Positions 33,713 to 42,948 of a stretch of DNA of 64,000 nucleotides are shown here, piece after piece. Each line of letters starts with the position of its first letter. Positions within the stretch are counted from its first letter, which is position 1. The position numbers were made by a program, and so were the translations under genes. The DNA is from an uncultured Chloroflexota bacterium (lineage in GTDB: Bacteria; Chloroflexota; Anaerolineae; Anaerolineales; Anaerolineaceae), in contig CADATZ010000017.1 in assembly GCA_902791025.1 (NCBI GenBank), forward strand, positions 1-64,000, written 5' to 3'. Below the pieces are notes generated by a model. It searched no databases and had not been told where the DNA came from. It saw only the letters and a list, made by a program, of their open reading frames with translations.

Positions 33713-33774
33713 AATAAATACCTCTCTTTGAGTTTGATTCTTCCGGTTTTCAAGCCGAAAGTTTGCACTTTGGA

Positions 33775-33795
33775 ATATGTGTTGTTCACACATAT
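33775..33795. promoter_or_regulatory. Palindromic operator candidate of the ABC operon
   Basis: ATATGTGT-TGTTC-ACACATAT, perfect eight-base arms with a five-base centre. It starts about two bases after the predicted transcription start, a position where a bound repressor would block initiation. Confidence 0.6.
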
Positions 33796-33803
33796 TGTTA
33801 AAA

Positions 33804-33831
33804 ATTTTAACCGATTTTTGATTTGCGTCAA
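33804..33831 (-). promoter_or_regulatory. Promoter of the DUF3798 ABC operon
   Basis: On the minus strand TTGACG (33826-33831), 16-base spacer, TAAAAT (33804-33809). The predicted start is near 33797, immediately before the palindrome. Confidence 0.65.
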
Positions 33832-33891
33832 GGAATTTATTTTAATAGGGGCATGGGGCTGAATCAACGAAGCGGAGCCGATTTCTCCTTA

Positions 33892-33935
33892 CAGAGCGGG
33901 GCTTGTGCGGGCTGCACCGTACAAGCCCCGCTCTG
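33892..33935. repeat. Perfect palindrome sharing the REP-like core
   Basis: CAGAGCGGGGCTTGT, loop GCGGGCTGCACCGT, ACAAGCCCCGCTCTG. The core CTTGTGCGGGCTGC is the same as in the copies at 15.4 and 16.5 kb, while the outer arms differ. Confidence 0.85.
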
Positions 33936-33941
33936 TATAAA

Positions 33942-35162
33942 TTACTGATGATCCTCGCCGGTGATATAGCGGTAGAAAGCGGGATTGACGGTGATCGTCC
34001 GCGGAGTTACCGTCAGATTCGCGTCAACACTTTTCGCCGCTTCAGCAACCGCATCGCTGTCTTCCGGAACGCTGAAGGAATGGATGGAATAGGTATCGCC
34101 TTTATAAGCGATCACATTATCAACCAGTTCTTTGAATTCCGCATTTTTCATGCCGGTCGTGGAATAATACAGCGGCTGCCACCAGGAAGAAGTCAGCAGC
34201 GGTTTGGTCGGATTGCCGTCCTCGTCAACGATATTATCGTATTTCTTGGCGTAGGTTTCGATCAGGTCATGGAATTTTTCTTTCTCCGCGGGGGAATCAA
34301 ATTCCAGCGCCATGTCGTACTCAATCGCAAAGGCAAAATAACGGTCATCCATTTCATGGACCGCATATGTTGGAGTCGGATCAGAAGGTTCCCCCCAATC
34401 GAGCATATATTCATAAACGGAAACTTTCGGCTCGATCTGAACATAGGCGTCCAGGTTCTCAGCTTTCATCAGAGCGACCAGCTGCATGGCGTGAGTCGGA
34501 TCGCTGTGTCCATAGCGAAGTGTGTTCTCCTCCAGGAAGCGGGCGTCATATCCGGAATATTTCATGGAATAACCGGTCGTGGCACCCTGAACCAGAATCT
34601 CGATCCCGGCATTGCTCAGCGTATCATCGTCAAAAATAGCCATGGCGCTCAGCGTGGACTGAAGCTCAGGCAAAATCTCATCATCGGAAACCCGGCCGAT
34701 ATAATGGCGGCCTTTCCCGCTGATCTCCGCGGCACGGTAAAGCATTCCGGCTACTCTGCGTGCAGTAAGCGGTCCGCTGAAATTATCATCATCGTCTACA
34801 AGATCCTGATCCAGTGCGATTGCAACATAAGGCGCATATTTCTCGTCAACACGCACTTCTTCATCATCAAGGATCTTTCCGGCGTTTCCGGCATATGCCA
34901 GCGCCAGCTCTTCCATATTGGCGACGCGCACCGCACCGATCACAGCATCCTCAACAGTCAAAGACTCAACATCTGTCAGCGGCTCAGCACCCAGCGCGGT
35001 CAGCGCGTTGTTGAATTCTTCCACACTGACATTGTAACCTGTAAAGGTAATGCCATAATATTCGCTCAAATATTCAGCGGCATTTTCCTTCGCCATCGCC
35101 GCTGACTGGAACAGAACCACGCACAAAAGTGCGGTCAACAATACAAATAACTTTTTCTTCAT
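33942..35162 (-). CDS. Secreted protein with SLH-like segments, unknown
   Basis: This 406-residue protein has a clear signal peptide (KLFVLLTALLCVVLFQSAAMA). Residues about 95-150 (KYAPYVAIALDQDLVDDDDNFSGPLTARRVAGMLYRA) resemble a surface-layer homology repeat, and the part before it (LTVEDAVIGAVRVANMEELAL) a second, weaker one. The rest is an uncharacterised globular domain (YMLDWGEPSDPTPTYAVHEMDDRYFAFAIEYDM, SSWWQPLYYSTTGMKNAEF). It may be wall-bound by the SLH part. It is in the same direction as the ABC operon but separated by that operon's promoter. Confidence 0.7.
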   Translation of the reverse strand: MKKKLFVLLTALLCVVLFQSAAMAKENAAEYLSEYYGITFTGYNVSVEEFNNALTALGAEPLTDVESLTVEDAVIGAVRVANMEELALAYAGNAGKILDDEEVRVDEKYAPYVAIALDQDLVDDDDNFSGPLTARRVAGMLYRAAEISGKGRHYIGRVSDDEILPELQSTLSAMAIFDDDTLSNAGIEILVQGATTGYSMKYSGYDARFLEENTLRYGHSDPTHAMQLVALMKAENLDAYVQIEPKVSVYEYMLDWGEPSDPTPTYAVHEMDDRYFAFAIEYDMALEFDSPAEKEKFHDLIETYAKKYDNIVDEDGNPTKPLLTSSWWQPLYYSTTGMKNAEFKELVDNVIAYKGDTYSIHSFSVPEDSDAVAEAAKSVDANLTVTPRTITVNPAFYRYITGEDHQ

Positions 35163-35190
35163 AATATCTCCTTTTCTCTTCTATTTGTAT

Positions 35191-35293
35191 TTATTCAGTA
35201 CGGAGCGCACCAGGACAGCTTTTTTGCTGTTGCGAAGCCAACACAAGAAAACTGTACTGTGTGATGCGTCGCCAAGTCCTGAATAGTAACTTC
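35191..35293. repeat. Variant palindromic element
   Basis: Outer ends TTATTCAGTA and TCCTGAATAGTAAC as in the REP-like family, but with a different interior: ACAGCTTTTTTGCTGTTGCG, AAGCCAACACAAGAAAACTGT. The same interior, inverted, is at 44283-44360. Confidence 0.8.
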
Positions 35294-35332
35294 TATTTAA
35301 TGATAACCGATTTATTGCTGGTCAATACCTCC

Positions 35333-36262
35333 TCATTTCCCAATCGGAGGGATGGACATGACGTCGTAGGGGGTTGTCTGGTAGACGAAATAGTTCAGCC
35401 AGTTGGAATAAAGCAGGTTGGCGCAGGAACGCCAGCGGCACATGGGCTGTTGGGTATCGTCATCTCCCGGATAATAATTTTCCGGAACATGGATCGGCAA
35501 TCCGGCATTTTTGTCCCGCAGATATTCCCGCTCAAGCGTATCCGGGTCATATTCCGCGTGACCGGTGAGAAAGATCTGTCGTCCGCCATCCGTGGAAACA
35601 GCATAAACGCCGGCCTTTTCACTTTCGGCCAGGATCTTCAATTCGGGAACAGACGCGACTGCTTCCCTGGAAAAGGTAGTATGACGGGAATGGGGAATAT
35701 AGAAGGTGTCGTCAAAACCGCGGAAAAGGATGGAACCTTTGTGCGTCACCCGATGCTCAAAAACGCCGAAAAGCTTTTCCGGCAGAGAAATCTTCGGCAC
35801 ACCGTAATGGTAATACAGCCCGGCCTGTGCTCCCCAGCAGACATGCAGCGTGGAGTAAACATGAGACTTGCTCCATTCCATGATGGTGCAAAGCTCATCC
35901 CAATAGTCTACTTCTTCAAACGGCATCATCTCCACAGGTGCACCGGTGATCACCATGCCGTCAAAGAAATCATCCTTCACCGCATCAAAATTCTGATAAA
36001 AAGCCAGCATATGTTCCTGAGAGACATTCACGGGAATGTGACTGCTGACACTCAAAAGATCAAGCTCAATCTGTAGGGGCGTGTTTCCCAGCACACGGGC
36101 AAACTGAGTTTCGGTGACGATCTTGGTGGGCATCAGGTTCAGGAACAGGATCCGCAGCGGACGGATGTCCTGATGGACAGCGCGGTCAATGGGCATGACA
36201 AAGATGTTTTCATCATATAAAATTTGTGCGGCAGGCAGGTCAACAGGTATTTTTACAGGCAT
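35333..36262 (-). CDS. metA: Homoserine O-acetyltransferase (MetA type)
   Basis: This 309-residue enzyme activates homoserine for methionine synthesis. The catalytic residues sit exactly at the E. coli MetA positions: Lys47 region (MPTK), Cys142 in HVCWGAQA, and His235 and Glu237 in GHAEYD. Residue 111 is Glu (GAPVEMM), where succinyl-specific enzymes have Gly; Glu111 is known to favour acetyl-CoA. It is therefore called an acetyltransferase despite the HTS family name. Its ATG overlaps the metY stop by ten bases, so it is the second gene of a metY-metA operon, which fits acetylhomoserine as the shared intermediate. Confidence 0.95.
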   Translation of the reverse strand: MPVKIPVDLPAAQILYDENIFVMPIDRAVHQDIRPLRILFLNLMPTKIVTETQFARVLGNTPLQIELDLLSVSSHIPVNVSQEHMLAFYQNFDAVKDDFFDGMVITGAPVEMMPFEEVDYWDELCTIMEWSKSHVYSTLHVCWGAQAGLYYHYGVPKISLPEKLFGVFEHRVTHKGSILFRGFDDTFYIPHSRHTTFSREAVASVPELKILAESEKAGVYAVSTDGGRQIFLTGHAEYDPDTLEREYLRDKNAGLPIHVPENYYPGDDDTQQPMCRWRSCANLLYSNWLNYFVYQTTPYDVMSIPPIGK

Positions 36263-37533
36263 GCTTTAAATCCTTTTTCGAGATCTGAAATTATGTCATC
36301 AATGTGTTCGATGCCGATGGAAAGGCGGATGGTGTTCTGGTAGATGTTCTGTTCCGCGAGTTCTTCGTCTGTGAGCTGAGAATGCGTCGTGGTGGCGGGA
36401 TGGATCACCAGACTCTTGACATCCGCGACATTGGCAAGCAGGGAAAAGACCTGAAGCGCGTCAATAAAAGCATGAGCTTCTTTCCGTCCTCCTTTAATAT
36501 TGAAAGTGAAGATGGAAGCCCCGCCGTTCGGAAAGTATTTTTGATAAAGGGCATGATCCGGATGATCAGGAAGAGAAGGATGATTGACCTTTTCCACCTG
36601 AGGATGGTTCGCGAGGAACTCTACCACCTTTCTGGTGTTTTCCGCATGACGTTCCAAACGAAGCGACAGGGTCTCAACGCCCTGCAGCAGCAGCCAGGCA
36701 TTGAAGGGGGAAATCGCGGCACCGGTATCCCGGAGCAGAATGCAGCGAATGTAGGCGGCAAAGGCGGCTTTCCCGGCAACCTCGGTGAAGGTCAGCCCGT
36801 GATAGCTTGGATTGGGATCGGCAAACTGCGGGAATTTCCCGGATGCTTTCCAATCAAAAGTGCCGCCGTCTACAATGATGCCGCCCAATGTCGTGCCATG
36901 TCCGCCGATAAATTTTGTGGCGGAATGTACGACGATATCCGCACCGTGTTCGATGGGGCGGATCAGGTAAGGAGTGCCGAAGGTGTTGTCGATGACAAGC
37001 GGGATCCTATGCTCATGGGCAATGGCTGAGATGGTGTCAATATCGGGAATGTCGGAGTTCGGGTTGCCAAGTGTTTCGAGATAAATCGCCTTTGTATTTG
37101 GCCGGATGGCGGCTTTGACTTGTTCGATATCATGAGCATCAACAAAGGTTGTCTGAATACCGTAAGGCTCCAGAGTGTGGGCAAAGAGGTTATAGCTGCC
37201 GCCGTAGATCGTTTTTTGGGAAACGATGTGATCACCGGCGGAAGCGAGTGCCAGAATGCTGTAGGTCACTGCCGCCGCACCGGAGGCAACCGCAAGCGCG
37301 TCTACACCGCCTTCAAGGGCAGCGATACGTTTTTCAAGGACCTCCTGTGTCGGGTTGGAGAGACGTCCGTAAATGTGTCCGCCTTCTGAGAGATCAAACC
37401 GGGCAGTTGCCTGGGCACAGTTTTCAAATACATAGGAAGTGGTCTGATAAATCGGTACCGCACGGGCATCCGTTGCGGGGTCCGGCTGTTCCTGTCCGAC
37501 ATGAAGCTGAAGGGTTTCAAATTTATAAGGCAT
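36253..37533 (-). CDS. metY: O-acetylhomoserine sulfhydrylase (MetY)
   Basis: This 426-residue PLP enzyme of the Cys/Met metabolism family turns O-acetylhomoserine and sulfide into homocysteine. It shows [31 protein letters not shown] at the start, [21 protein letters not shown], the [18 protein letters not shown] block and the PLP lysine in [11 protein letters not shown]. The C-terminal [20 protein letters not shown] is typical. AGGAG precedes the ATG. It uses sulfide directly, which suits an anaerobe. The promoter is close and leaves no space for a riboswitch. Confidence 0.96.
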   Translation of the reverse strand: MPYKFETLQLHVGQEQPDPATDARAVPIYQTTSYVFENCAQATARFDLSEGGHIYGRLSNPTQEVLEKRIAALEGGVDALAVASGAAAVTYSILALASAGDHIVSQKTIYGGSYNLFAHTLEPYGIQTTFVDAHDIEQVKAAIRPNTKAIYLETLGNPNSDIPDIDTISAIAHEHRIPLVIDNTFGTPYLIRPIEHGADIVVHSATKFIGGHGTTLGGIIVDGGTFDWKASGKFPQFADPNPSYHGLTFTEVAGKAAFAAYIRCILLRDTGAAISPFNAWLLLQGVETLSLRLERHAENTRKVVEFLANHPQVEKVNHPSLPDHPDHALYQKYFPNGGASIFTFNIKGGRKEAHAFIDALQVFSLLANVADVKSLVIHPATTTHSQLTDEELAEQNIYQNTIRLSIGIEHIDDIISDLEKGFKACL

Positions 37534-37585
37534 AATGGCTCCTTTTGTGGTTTTCCACAGATTATCTCAGAAGATTTACAAAAAT

Positions 37586-37614
37586 TTTATAACCTTTCCC
37601 ATCTTATTTGTCAA
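37586..37614 (-). promoter_or_regulatory. Promoter of metY-metA
   Basis: TTGACA (37609-37614), 17-base spacer, TATAAA (37586-37591) on the minus strand. The leader would be about 45 bases. Confidence 0.75.
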
Positions 37615-37788
37615 GAAATATAAGAAAGACGTATCTGTTATGAAAAAGCATGTGGAGATTGGCACCTTATGCAGTTCAACCCGGTGCTTTCTGGTAATCA
37701 GCCTAAGAAATTTCGTGCATTTTGGAAGTATACTTGAAGCGAGATTTTCATCTCAGCACAGGAAAAAGTTTAAACAAAGGAGCATCCA

Positions 37789-39534
37789 ATGAAGCTAATA
37801 TTCCGCTTCATGAAGAAGTACTGGTATATGGCATTACTGGCCTCTGCCTTTATGATCGGGGAGGTCTATATCGACCTGCTTCAGCCCCGCATGATGGCGG
37901 AGATCGTCAATGAGGGGATACTCGGTCTCTCCAACGGCGGGAAGTCAGATTTGAATCTCGTCATCAACACCGGGATCCGCATGATGCTGGTGGTCATCGG
38001 CGGCGGTTTGTGCGGGCTGCTTTCCGCTGTTTTTACAAACATTACCGGACAGGGAGCCGGCAATGATATCCGCAAGCTTTGCTTTGAGCGCATCATGTCT
38101 TTTTCGTTTTCTCAGACAGATGACTTCTCAACCGGTTCTCTCATAACCCGCATCACCAACGACGTTACCCAGGTACAGCATCTCATCATGCAGCTCATCC
38201 GCGGACTGGTGCGGTGCCTGATGTTTTTCATTGGCGGCTCGGCTGCCCTGCTTTCGCTGGATATGAGTTTCGGCGTGATCGTGGCCTGTGCTTTCCCGCT
38301 GATCATTATCGATGTAACTTTTGTGGTCTGGCGGACGAATCCGCTCTTCACGGTTTTGCAGGAGAGCCTTGACCGTCTCAACAACATCATACAGGAAAAC
38401 GTCACCGGGATCCGTGTCGTCAAGGCATTCGTGCAGGAAAAGAATGAAGTCGGACGCTTTGATGAAGCCAATCAGCATCTGGTGGACACACAGTTCAATG
38501 TTATGATGCTGCTCTCATACCTGCGTCCGGTGATGAATATCGTGCTGAACTTCGCGGTAGCCGGCATTATTTATGTCGGTTCCAATCAGGTGCAGAAAGG
38601 CGCCATCGCACCCGGTTCCGTGATGGCAGCAATCACCTATATCTCTCAGATCCTGAACGGTATGATGATGCTGGCGATGATCTTCCAGACGCTTTCCCGC
38701 GGGCTTGCCTCGACAAAACGCCTGCAGGAGGTCATTGATACACAGTCCGAAATCAGACAGGAACAGCTCCCCATGGAAGGTGATGGCACCCGTGGATCCG
38801 TCCAGTTCGAAAATGTGAAATTTATCTATGAAGATAACGGAGCCGAAGTGCTTCACGATATCAACCTTTCCATTACACCTGGTGAAACACTCGCCGTCAT
38901 CGGTGCTACCGGATGCGGGAAAACCTCGCTGGTGAGCCTGATCCCGCGGTTTTATGATGCGGCGGAAGGGCATGTTTATGTAGATGGCGTAGACGTCCGG
39001 GCTTATGATCCGGCGGAACTGCGGAAAAAGGTAACGGTCTGTCTGCAAAAGGCGGAATTCTTCTCCACGACCATTCGGGAGAATATTGCCCTGGGTGATC
39101 CGGAGGCGAACGATGATGAGATCCGAAAAGCCGCAGCTGCCGCTCAGGCGGATGGCTTTATATTGCAGCAGGCGGAAGGCTATGACACAGTCGTTGCGGA
39201 ACGGGGTATGAGCCTTTCCGGCGGGCAGCGTCAGCGTATCGCCATTGCGCGTGCTTTGCTCAAGAAGGGTGAGATCCTGATCCTTGATGACGTGACGAGT
39301 GCGCTGGATCTGAAAACAGAAGCGGCTTTGTACGCAGCGCTGAACCGGGAATACTCTGATGTGACAAAAATCATTATTGCGCAGCGCATTGCCTCTGTCC
39401 GGAATGCGGACCGCATCGTTGTTTTGGACGGCGGTACGATTTCTGACTGCGGCAGTCATGAAGAGTTGATGGATCGAAGCAGTGTTTACCGCGATATCTA
39501 TCATTCCCAGCTGAAAGAGGAGGAGGCATTATGA
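37789..39534 (+). CDS. ABC exporter subunit A (degenerate-site type)
   Basis: This 581-residue half-transporter has six TM segments followed by an ATPase domain. Walker A is GATGCGKTS, the signature LSGGQRQR, and Walker B LILDDVTSALD, where the catalytic Glu is Asp. This is the subunit that supplies the non-hydrolysing Walker site in heterodimeric exporters such as BmrCD or TM287/288. The gene overlaps its partner by four bases (ATGA). AAAGGAG precedes the start. Substrates of the class are drugs, lipids or peptides; none can be assigned. Confidence 0.93.
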   Translation: MKLIFRFMKKYWYMALLASAFMIGEVYIDLLQPRMMAEIVNEGILGLSNGGKSDLNLVINTGIRMMLVVIGGGLCGLLSAVFTNITGQGAGNDIRKLCFERIMSFSFSQTDDFSTGSLITRITNDVTQVQHLIMQLIRGLVRCLMFFIGGSAALLSLDMSFGVIVACAFPLIIIDVTFVVWRTNPLFTVLQESLDRLNNIIQENVTGIRVVKAFVQEKNEVGRFDEANQHLVDTQFNVMMLLSYLRPVMNIVLNFAVAGIIYVGSNQVQKGAIAPGSVMAAITYISQILNGMMMLAMIFQTLSRGLASTKRLQEVIDTQSEIRQEQLPMEGDGTRGSVQFENVKFIYEDNGAEVLHDINLSITPGETLAVIGATGCGKTSLVSLIPRFYDAAEGHVYVDGVDVRAYDPAELRKKVTVCLQKAEFFSTTIRENIALGDPEANDDEIRKAAAAAQADGFILQQAEGYDTVVAERGMSLSGGQRQRIAIARALLKKGEILILDDVTSALDLKTEAALYAALNREYSDVTKIIIAQRIASVRNADRIVVLDGGTISDCGSHEELMDRSSVYRDIYHSQLKEEEAL

Positions 39535-41348
39535 ACCAGTCAACGAAATCCTCCGCTGCCCAACGCGGATTTGGTCCCGGAAACAGAGGCGGCATGGGGA
39601 AACCCGTAGAAAAGGCGAAAGATCAAAAGAAAACGCTTGGACGGCTTGCTGCATACTTCCGCCCGGATCTGAAATATGTTCTTTTCCTTGGATTGGCTGT
39701 AGTCGGAGCGGTTGCAGCCAGTGTGATCGCACCAAGTCTGCAGTCTAACGCTATCGACAATCTGGTGAAGGGTGCCTTTGGTGAGATTCCCGGAATTCTG
39801 GCGGCGATGCTGATGATTTATATTCTGAACGGTGTAGCTACGCTGCTGCAAGGTTTTTTCTCCGCGAGACTTTCTCAGCGGGTGATTTACCGGCTGCGGG
39901 GGGAACTCTTCGGGAAAGTGATTTCCCTGCCCATTCCCTACCTGGACAATCATTCCCATGGAGATATCATGAGCCGGATGACGAACGATGCGGAAAATGT
40001 CTCAAATGTAATTTCATCCAGTCTGTCCTCGCTGTTTTCCGGTGCGCTGACCCTGATCGGGACGGTTTTCATGATGGTGCGCTACAGCCTCCCGCTCACG
40101 CTTCTGACCTGCGTCACCGTGGTGCTTTCCATCGTGACGACAAACGTGATGTCGAAGCTCATGCGCAAATATTATGTCCGCCGTCAGCAGCTGCTGGGGA
40201 AGCTCAACGGGATCGTTGAGGAGAAGGTTTCTTCCTGTAAGACCGTGACCGCTTACAATCTGCAGGCACCCACGATCAGGGAATTCAACGAAGCCAGTGA
40301 CGAAATGACGAAAACCGGCATTATCGCGGATGTGATCGGCAATGCCATGGGACCGCTGATGAACATGATCAATAACTTCTCCTTCGTCATCGTTGCCGCC
40401 TTCGGTGCCTGGTTTGCTTTGCGGGGAATGATCTCTGTCGGGGTGATCTCCGCGTTTATTATCTACTCCAAGCAGTTCTCCCGTCCGATCAATGAGCTTG
40501 CTCAGCTTTATGGGCAGATCCAGACAGCTCTCGCCGGTGCGGAGCGGATATTTGACATTCTGGACGCTGAAAAGGAGGATAAGAGTGGTGAGACGAGGTT
40601 GGAAACAACCAAAGGGATCATTGAGTTCAAGCATGTTAATTTCAGCTATGTCCCCGGAAAACAGGTTATCCATGATTTCAATCTGAAGGTTGAGTCCGGA
40701 AAGAAGATCGCGCTGGTCGGGTCCACCGGTTCCGGCAAAACGACCGTTATCAACCTGCTGATGCGCTTTTATGATATCGACAGCGGCGAGATCACAGTAG
40801 ACGGGATGAACATCAAAAATATCGACTGCGATACGCTGCGGGATACCATCGGGATCGTGCTGCAGGATACGGTGCTGTTTACAGACACAGTGCGGAACAA
40901 TCTGAAATATGCTGACCGCTCAATTTCGGACAAGAGGATGATCGAGGCGGCGGAATTATCCAACTGCGACAAGGTCGTCGCGGCACTGCCGGATGGCTAT
41001 GATACCGTCCTGACCGGAGCGGGGGCCAATCTCTCCCAGGGACAGCGGCAGCTGCTTACGATTGGCCGTGCGTTTTTGAGCTATCCGCATATTCTGATCT
41101 TGGATGAGGCAACTTCCTCTGTGGATACACGGACGGAACTGCATATTCAGAACGCTATGGTGGAACTGATGAAGAACCGCACCAGTCTGATCATCGCGCA
41201 TCGTCTTTCCACGATCCGCGACGCGGACCAGATTGTGGTGATGGATCACGGGCATATTATTGAAACCGGTACACATGATGAGCTACTCGCCAAGGGCGGG
41301 AATTACTACCAGCTCTACATGACCCAGTTCGCCGGAAATGCGACATAA
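39531..41348 (+). CDS. ABC exporter subunit B (catalytic-site type)
   Basis: This 605-residue half-transporter has an extra N-terminal stretch of about 40 residues (Gly/Arg/Lys-rich), six TM segments, and an ATPase domain with GSTGSGKTT, signature LSQGQRQ and Walker B LILDEATSSVD with the normal catalytic Glu. The Gln for Gly in its signature pairs with the Asp-bearing Walker site of subunit A, so one of the two ATP sites is degenerate in both halves, the expected asymmetric arrangement. Confidence 0.95.
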   Translation: MNQSTKSSAAQRGFGPGNRGGMGKPVEKAKDQKKTLGRLAAYFRPDLKYVLFLGLAVVGAVAASVIAPSLQSNAIDNLVKGAFGEIPGILAAMLMIYILNGVATLLQGFFSARLSQRVIYRLRGELFGKVISLPIPYLDNHSHGDIMSRMTNDAENVSNVISSSLSSLFSGALTLIGTVFMMVRYSLPLTLLTCVTVVLSIVTTNVMSKLMRKYYVRRQQLLGKLNGIVEEKVSSCKTVTAYNLQAPTIREFNEASDEMTKTGIIADVIGNAMGPLMNMINNFSFVIVAAFGAWFALRGMISVGVISAFIIYSKQFSRPINELAQLYGQIQTALAGAERIFDILDAEKEDKSGETRLETTKGIIEFKHVNFSYVPGKQVIHDFNLKVESGKKIALVGSTGSGKTTVINLLMRFYDIDSGEITVDGMNIKNIDCDTLRDTIGIVLQDTVLFTDTVRNNLKYADRSISDKRMIEAAELSNCDKVVAALPDGYDTVLTGAGANLSQGQRQLLTIGRAFLSYPHILILDEATSSVDTRTELHIQNAMVELMKNRTSLIIAHRLSTIRDADQIVVMDHGHIIETGTHDELLAKGGNYYQLYMTQFAGNAT

Positions 41349-41394
41349 CGAGATGGGGAGAGTCCCCATTTGCTGAGACGCAACTCGGGAGCCG

Positions 41395-41439
41395 CCTGCT
41401 CTGTAAGGTATGAGCATCGCTCATACCTTACAGAGCAGG
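41395..41439. repeat. Perfect 21-bp inverted repeat
   Basis: CCTGCTCTGTAAGGTATGAGC, loop ATC, and its exact complement. It lies just after the ABC exporter and no T-run follows. It shares the position and build of the dispersed palindromes but not their core; a short GATGGGG/CCCCATT palindrome precedes it at 41352-41370. Confidence 0.85.
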
Positions 41440-41513
41440 AGCTTCGCCCATGCGGACACTGCCGCAGCAGCACCCGGTCCGGTGCTTTGGCAAAAACAAA
41501 TAGTACACAACAA

Positions 41514-41576
41514 CACTTTTTCCTATGAAATAAATGTGTTACAAATACACATTTTTCATAGGAAAAAGTGTATAAT
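41514..41576. promoter_or_regulatory. 57-bp palindrome abutting a TATAAT box before the DUF4143 gene
   Basis: CACTTTTTCCTATGAAA, then AAATGTGT, centre TACAAAT, then the complement, with only one mismatch over 25 pairs (41514-41570). TATAAT follows directly at 41571-41576, 43 bases before the ATG. The palindrome covers where a -35 box should be, so a dimeric repressor or a transposon end are both possible. Confidence 0.65.
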
Positions 41577-41618
41577 GATTATCAGTAATTGAAAAATCTG
41601 ATTTAATCAGCAGGAAAT

Positions 41619-42914
41619 ATGGAACGAAGTCTATATCAATCTTTGATTTCATGGAAAAACTCTTCTTTTCGGAAGCCGTTGATCTTGTTCGGAGCGAGGC
41701 AAACCGGAAAAACCTGGCTTCTGAAAGAATTCGGGCAAAACGAATATCAAAATATGGTCTATATCGATTGTGATAATAATGACCAGGTCAGGAATTTATT
41801 CTCCGATTTTGATATAGAACGGTTGATTCGTAATCTTTCTGCCATCTCCGAAACAGACATCCGAAAAGGAAATACTTTAATCGTTTTAGACGAAGTCCAG
41901 GAAGTTCCTCTGGCTTTGACATCATTAAAATATTTTTGTGAAAAGGCACCTGAATACCATATAGCTGCTGCAGGGAGTTTGCTGGGAATTGCAAAACATG
42001 AGGGCAGCGGTTTCCCTGTTGGTAAAATTGATGCATTGACTCTTTATCCTATGTCCTTTGAAGAGTTTCTGCTGGCAATGGGGAAAAGGATCCTGGTCGA
42101 AAGATTACATGAGCACCAATGGGAGGATTATTCCTCGCTGCGTGAAACATGCAAAGAACTGCTGAGACAGTATTATTTTACGGGTGGCATGCCGGCAGTC
42201 GTTCAGCGTTATGTGGAAACGCAAAATCTTCAGGAAGTTCGGGAGCTTCAGAAGCGGATCATTCTCGATTATCGAAATGATTTTTCCAAACATGTAAGTC
42301 CGGATGTGCTTCCGCGTGTAAATATGGTATGGGATTCGATTCCGGCACAATTGGCAAAGGAAAATAAAAAATTTGTCTACAGTGCGATTCGGAAAGGTGC
42401 CAGAGCGAAGGAATTTGAGACTGCGATTCAATGGCTGGTCGATGCAGGCTTGGTTCATAAAGTAATGCGCGTTAATAAAATCGGAAAGCCCTTGAAATTT
42501 TATGAAGACTACGATGCGTTTAAGCTTTACCATAATGATTTGGGACTGCTTGGAGCTATGGTCGATATTCCCGCAAAGTCAATTTTGATTGGTGATGCTC
42601 ACCTTTCGGAATATAAAGGTGCGTTTACGGAACAGTATGTTTTGCAGCAAATGCTTGCTGCGGGTGTGCATCCATATTATTACACGAATGAGCGGTCTAC
42701 TCTGGAAATTGATTTTGTCGTGCAGAAAGAAAAGGTTTATCCGGTTGAGGTCAAGGCAGAAGAAAACCTGAAATCAAAAAGTTTACGTACTATTGTAAGC
42801 TCTGATGAAAATATAAAGGGATGGCGGTTTTCCATGTCTGATTTTCGTGACCAGGGCTGGATGGTCAATGTACCGCTTTACCTGGCTGAAGAATGGATAA
42901 AAACAGCGGATTAA
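41619..42914 (+). CDS. AAA+ ATPase with DUF4143 (AAA_14 family)
   Basis: This 431-residue protein has a P-loop (LFGARQTGKTWLLKEFG, near residue 25), VYIDCDNNDQVRNLF, Walker B TLIVLDEVQEVP and a sensor in AAGSLLGIA, all of the AAA_14 domain. The C-terminal DUF4143 part ends with the nuclease-like core TLEIDFVVQKEKVYPVEVKAEENLKSKSL (E/D-x-D and E-x-K spacing as in PD-D/E-x-K folds). The function is unknown; such genes are often multi-copy and patchily distributed. Its AT-rich composition and the palindrome upstream suggest later arrival. Confidence 0.88.
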   Translation: MERSLYQSLISWKNSSFRKPLILFGARQTGKTWLLKEFGQNEYQNMVYIDCDNNDQVRNLFSDFDIERLIRNLSAISETDIRKGNTLIVLDEVQEVPLALTSLKYFCEKAPEYHIAAAGSLLGIAKHEGSGFPVGKIDALTLYPMSFEEFLLAMGKRILVERLHEHQWEDYSSLRETCKELLRQYYFTGGMPAVVQRYVETQNLQEVRELQKRIILDYRNDFSKHVSPDVLPRVNMVWDSIPAQLAKENKKFVYSAIRKGARAKEFETAIQWLVDAGLVHKVMRVNKIGKPLKFYEDYDAFKLYHNDLGLLGAMVDIPAKSILIGDAHLSEYKGAFTEQYVLQQMLAAGVHPYYYTNERSTLEIDFVVQKEKVYPVEVKAEENLKSKSLRTIVSSDENIKGWRFSMSDFRDQGWMVNVPLYLAEEWIKTAD

Positions 42915-42948
42915 AAGTCTATTTCAAATTTAGATTTTAAGGGATTGA

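Noticed and set aside
37534..37788. Possible SAM riboswitch before metY
   Set aside because: The promoter TTGACA-17-TATAAA leaves only about 45 bases of leader, too short for SAM-I, and no conserved riboswitch core was seen.
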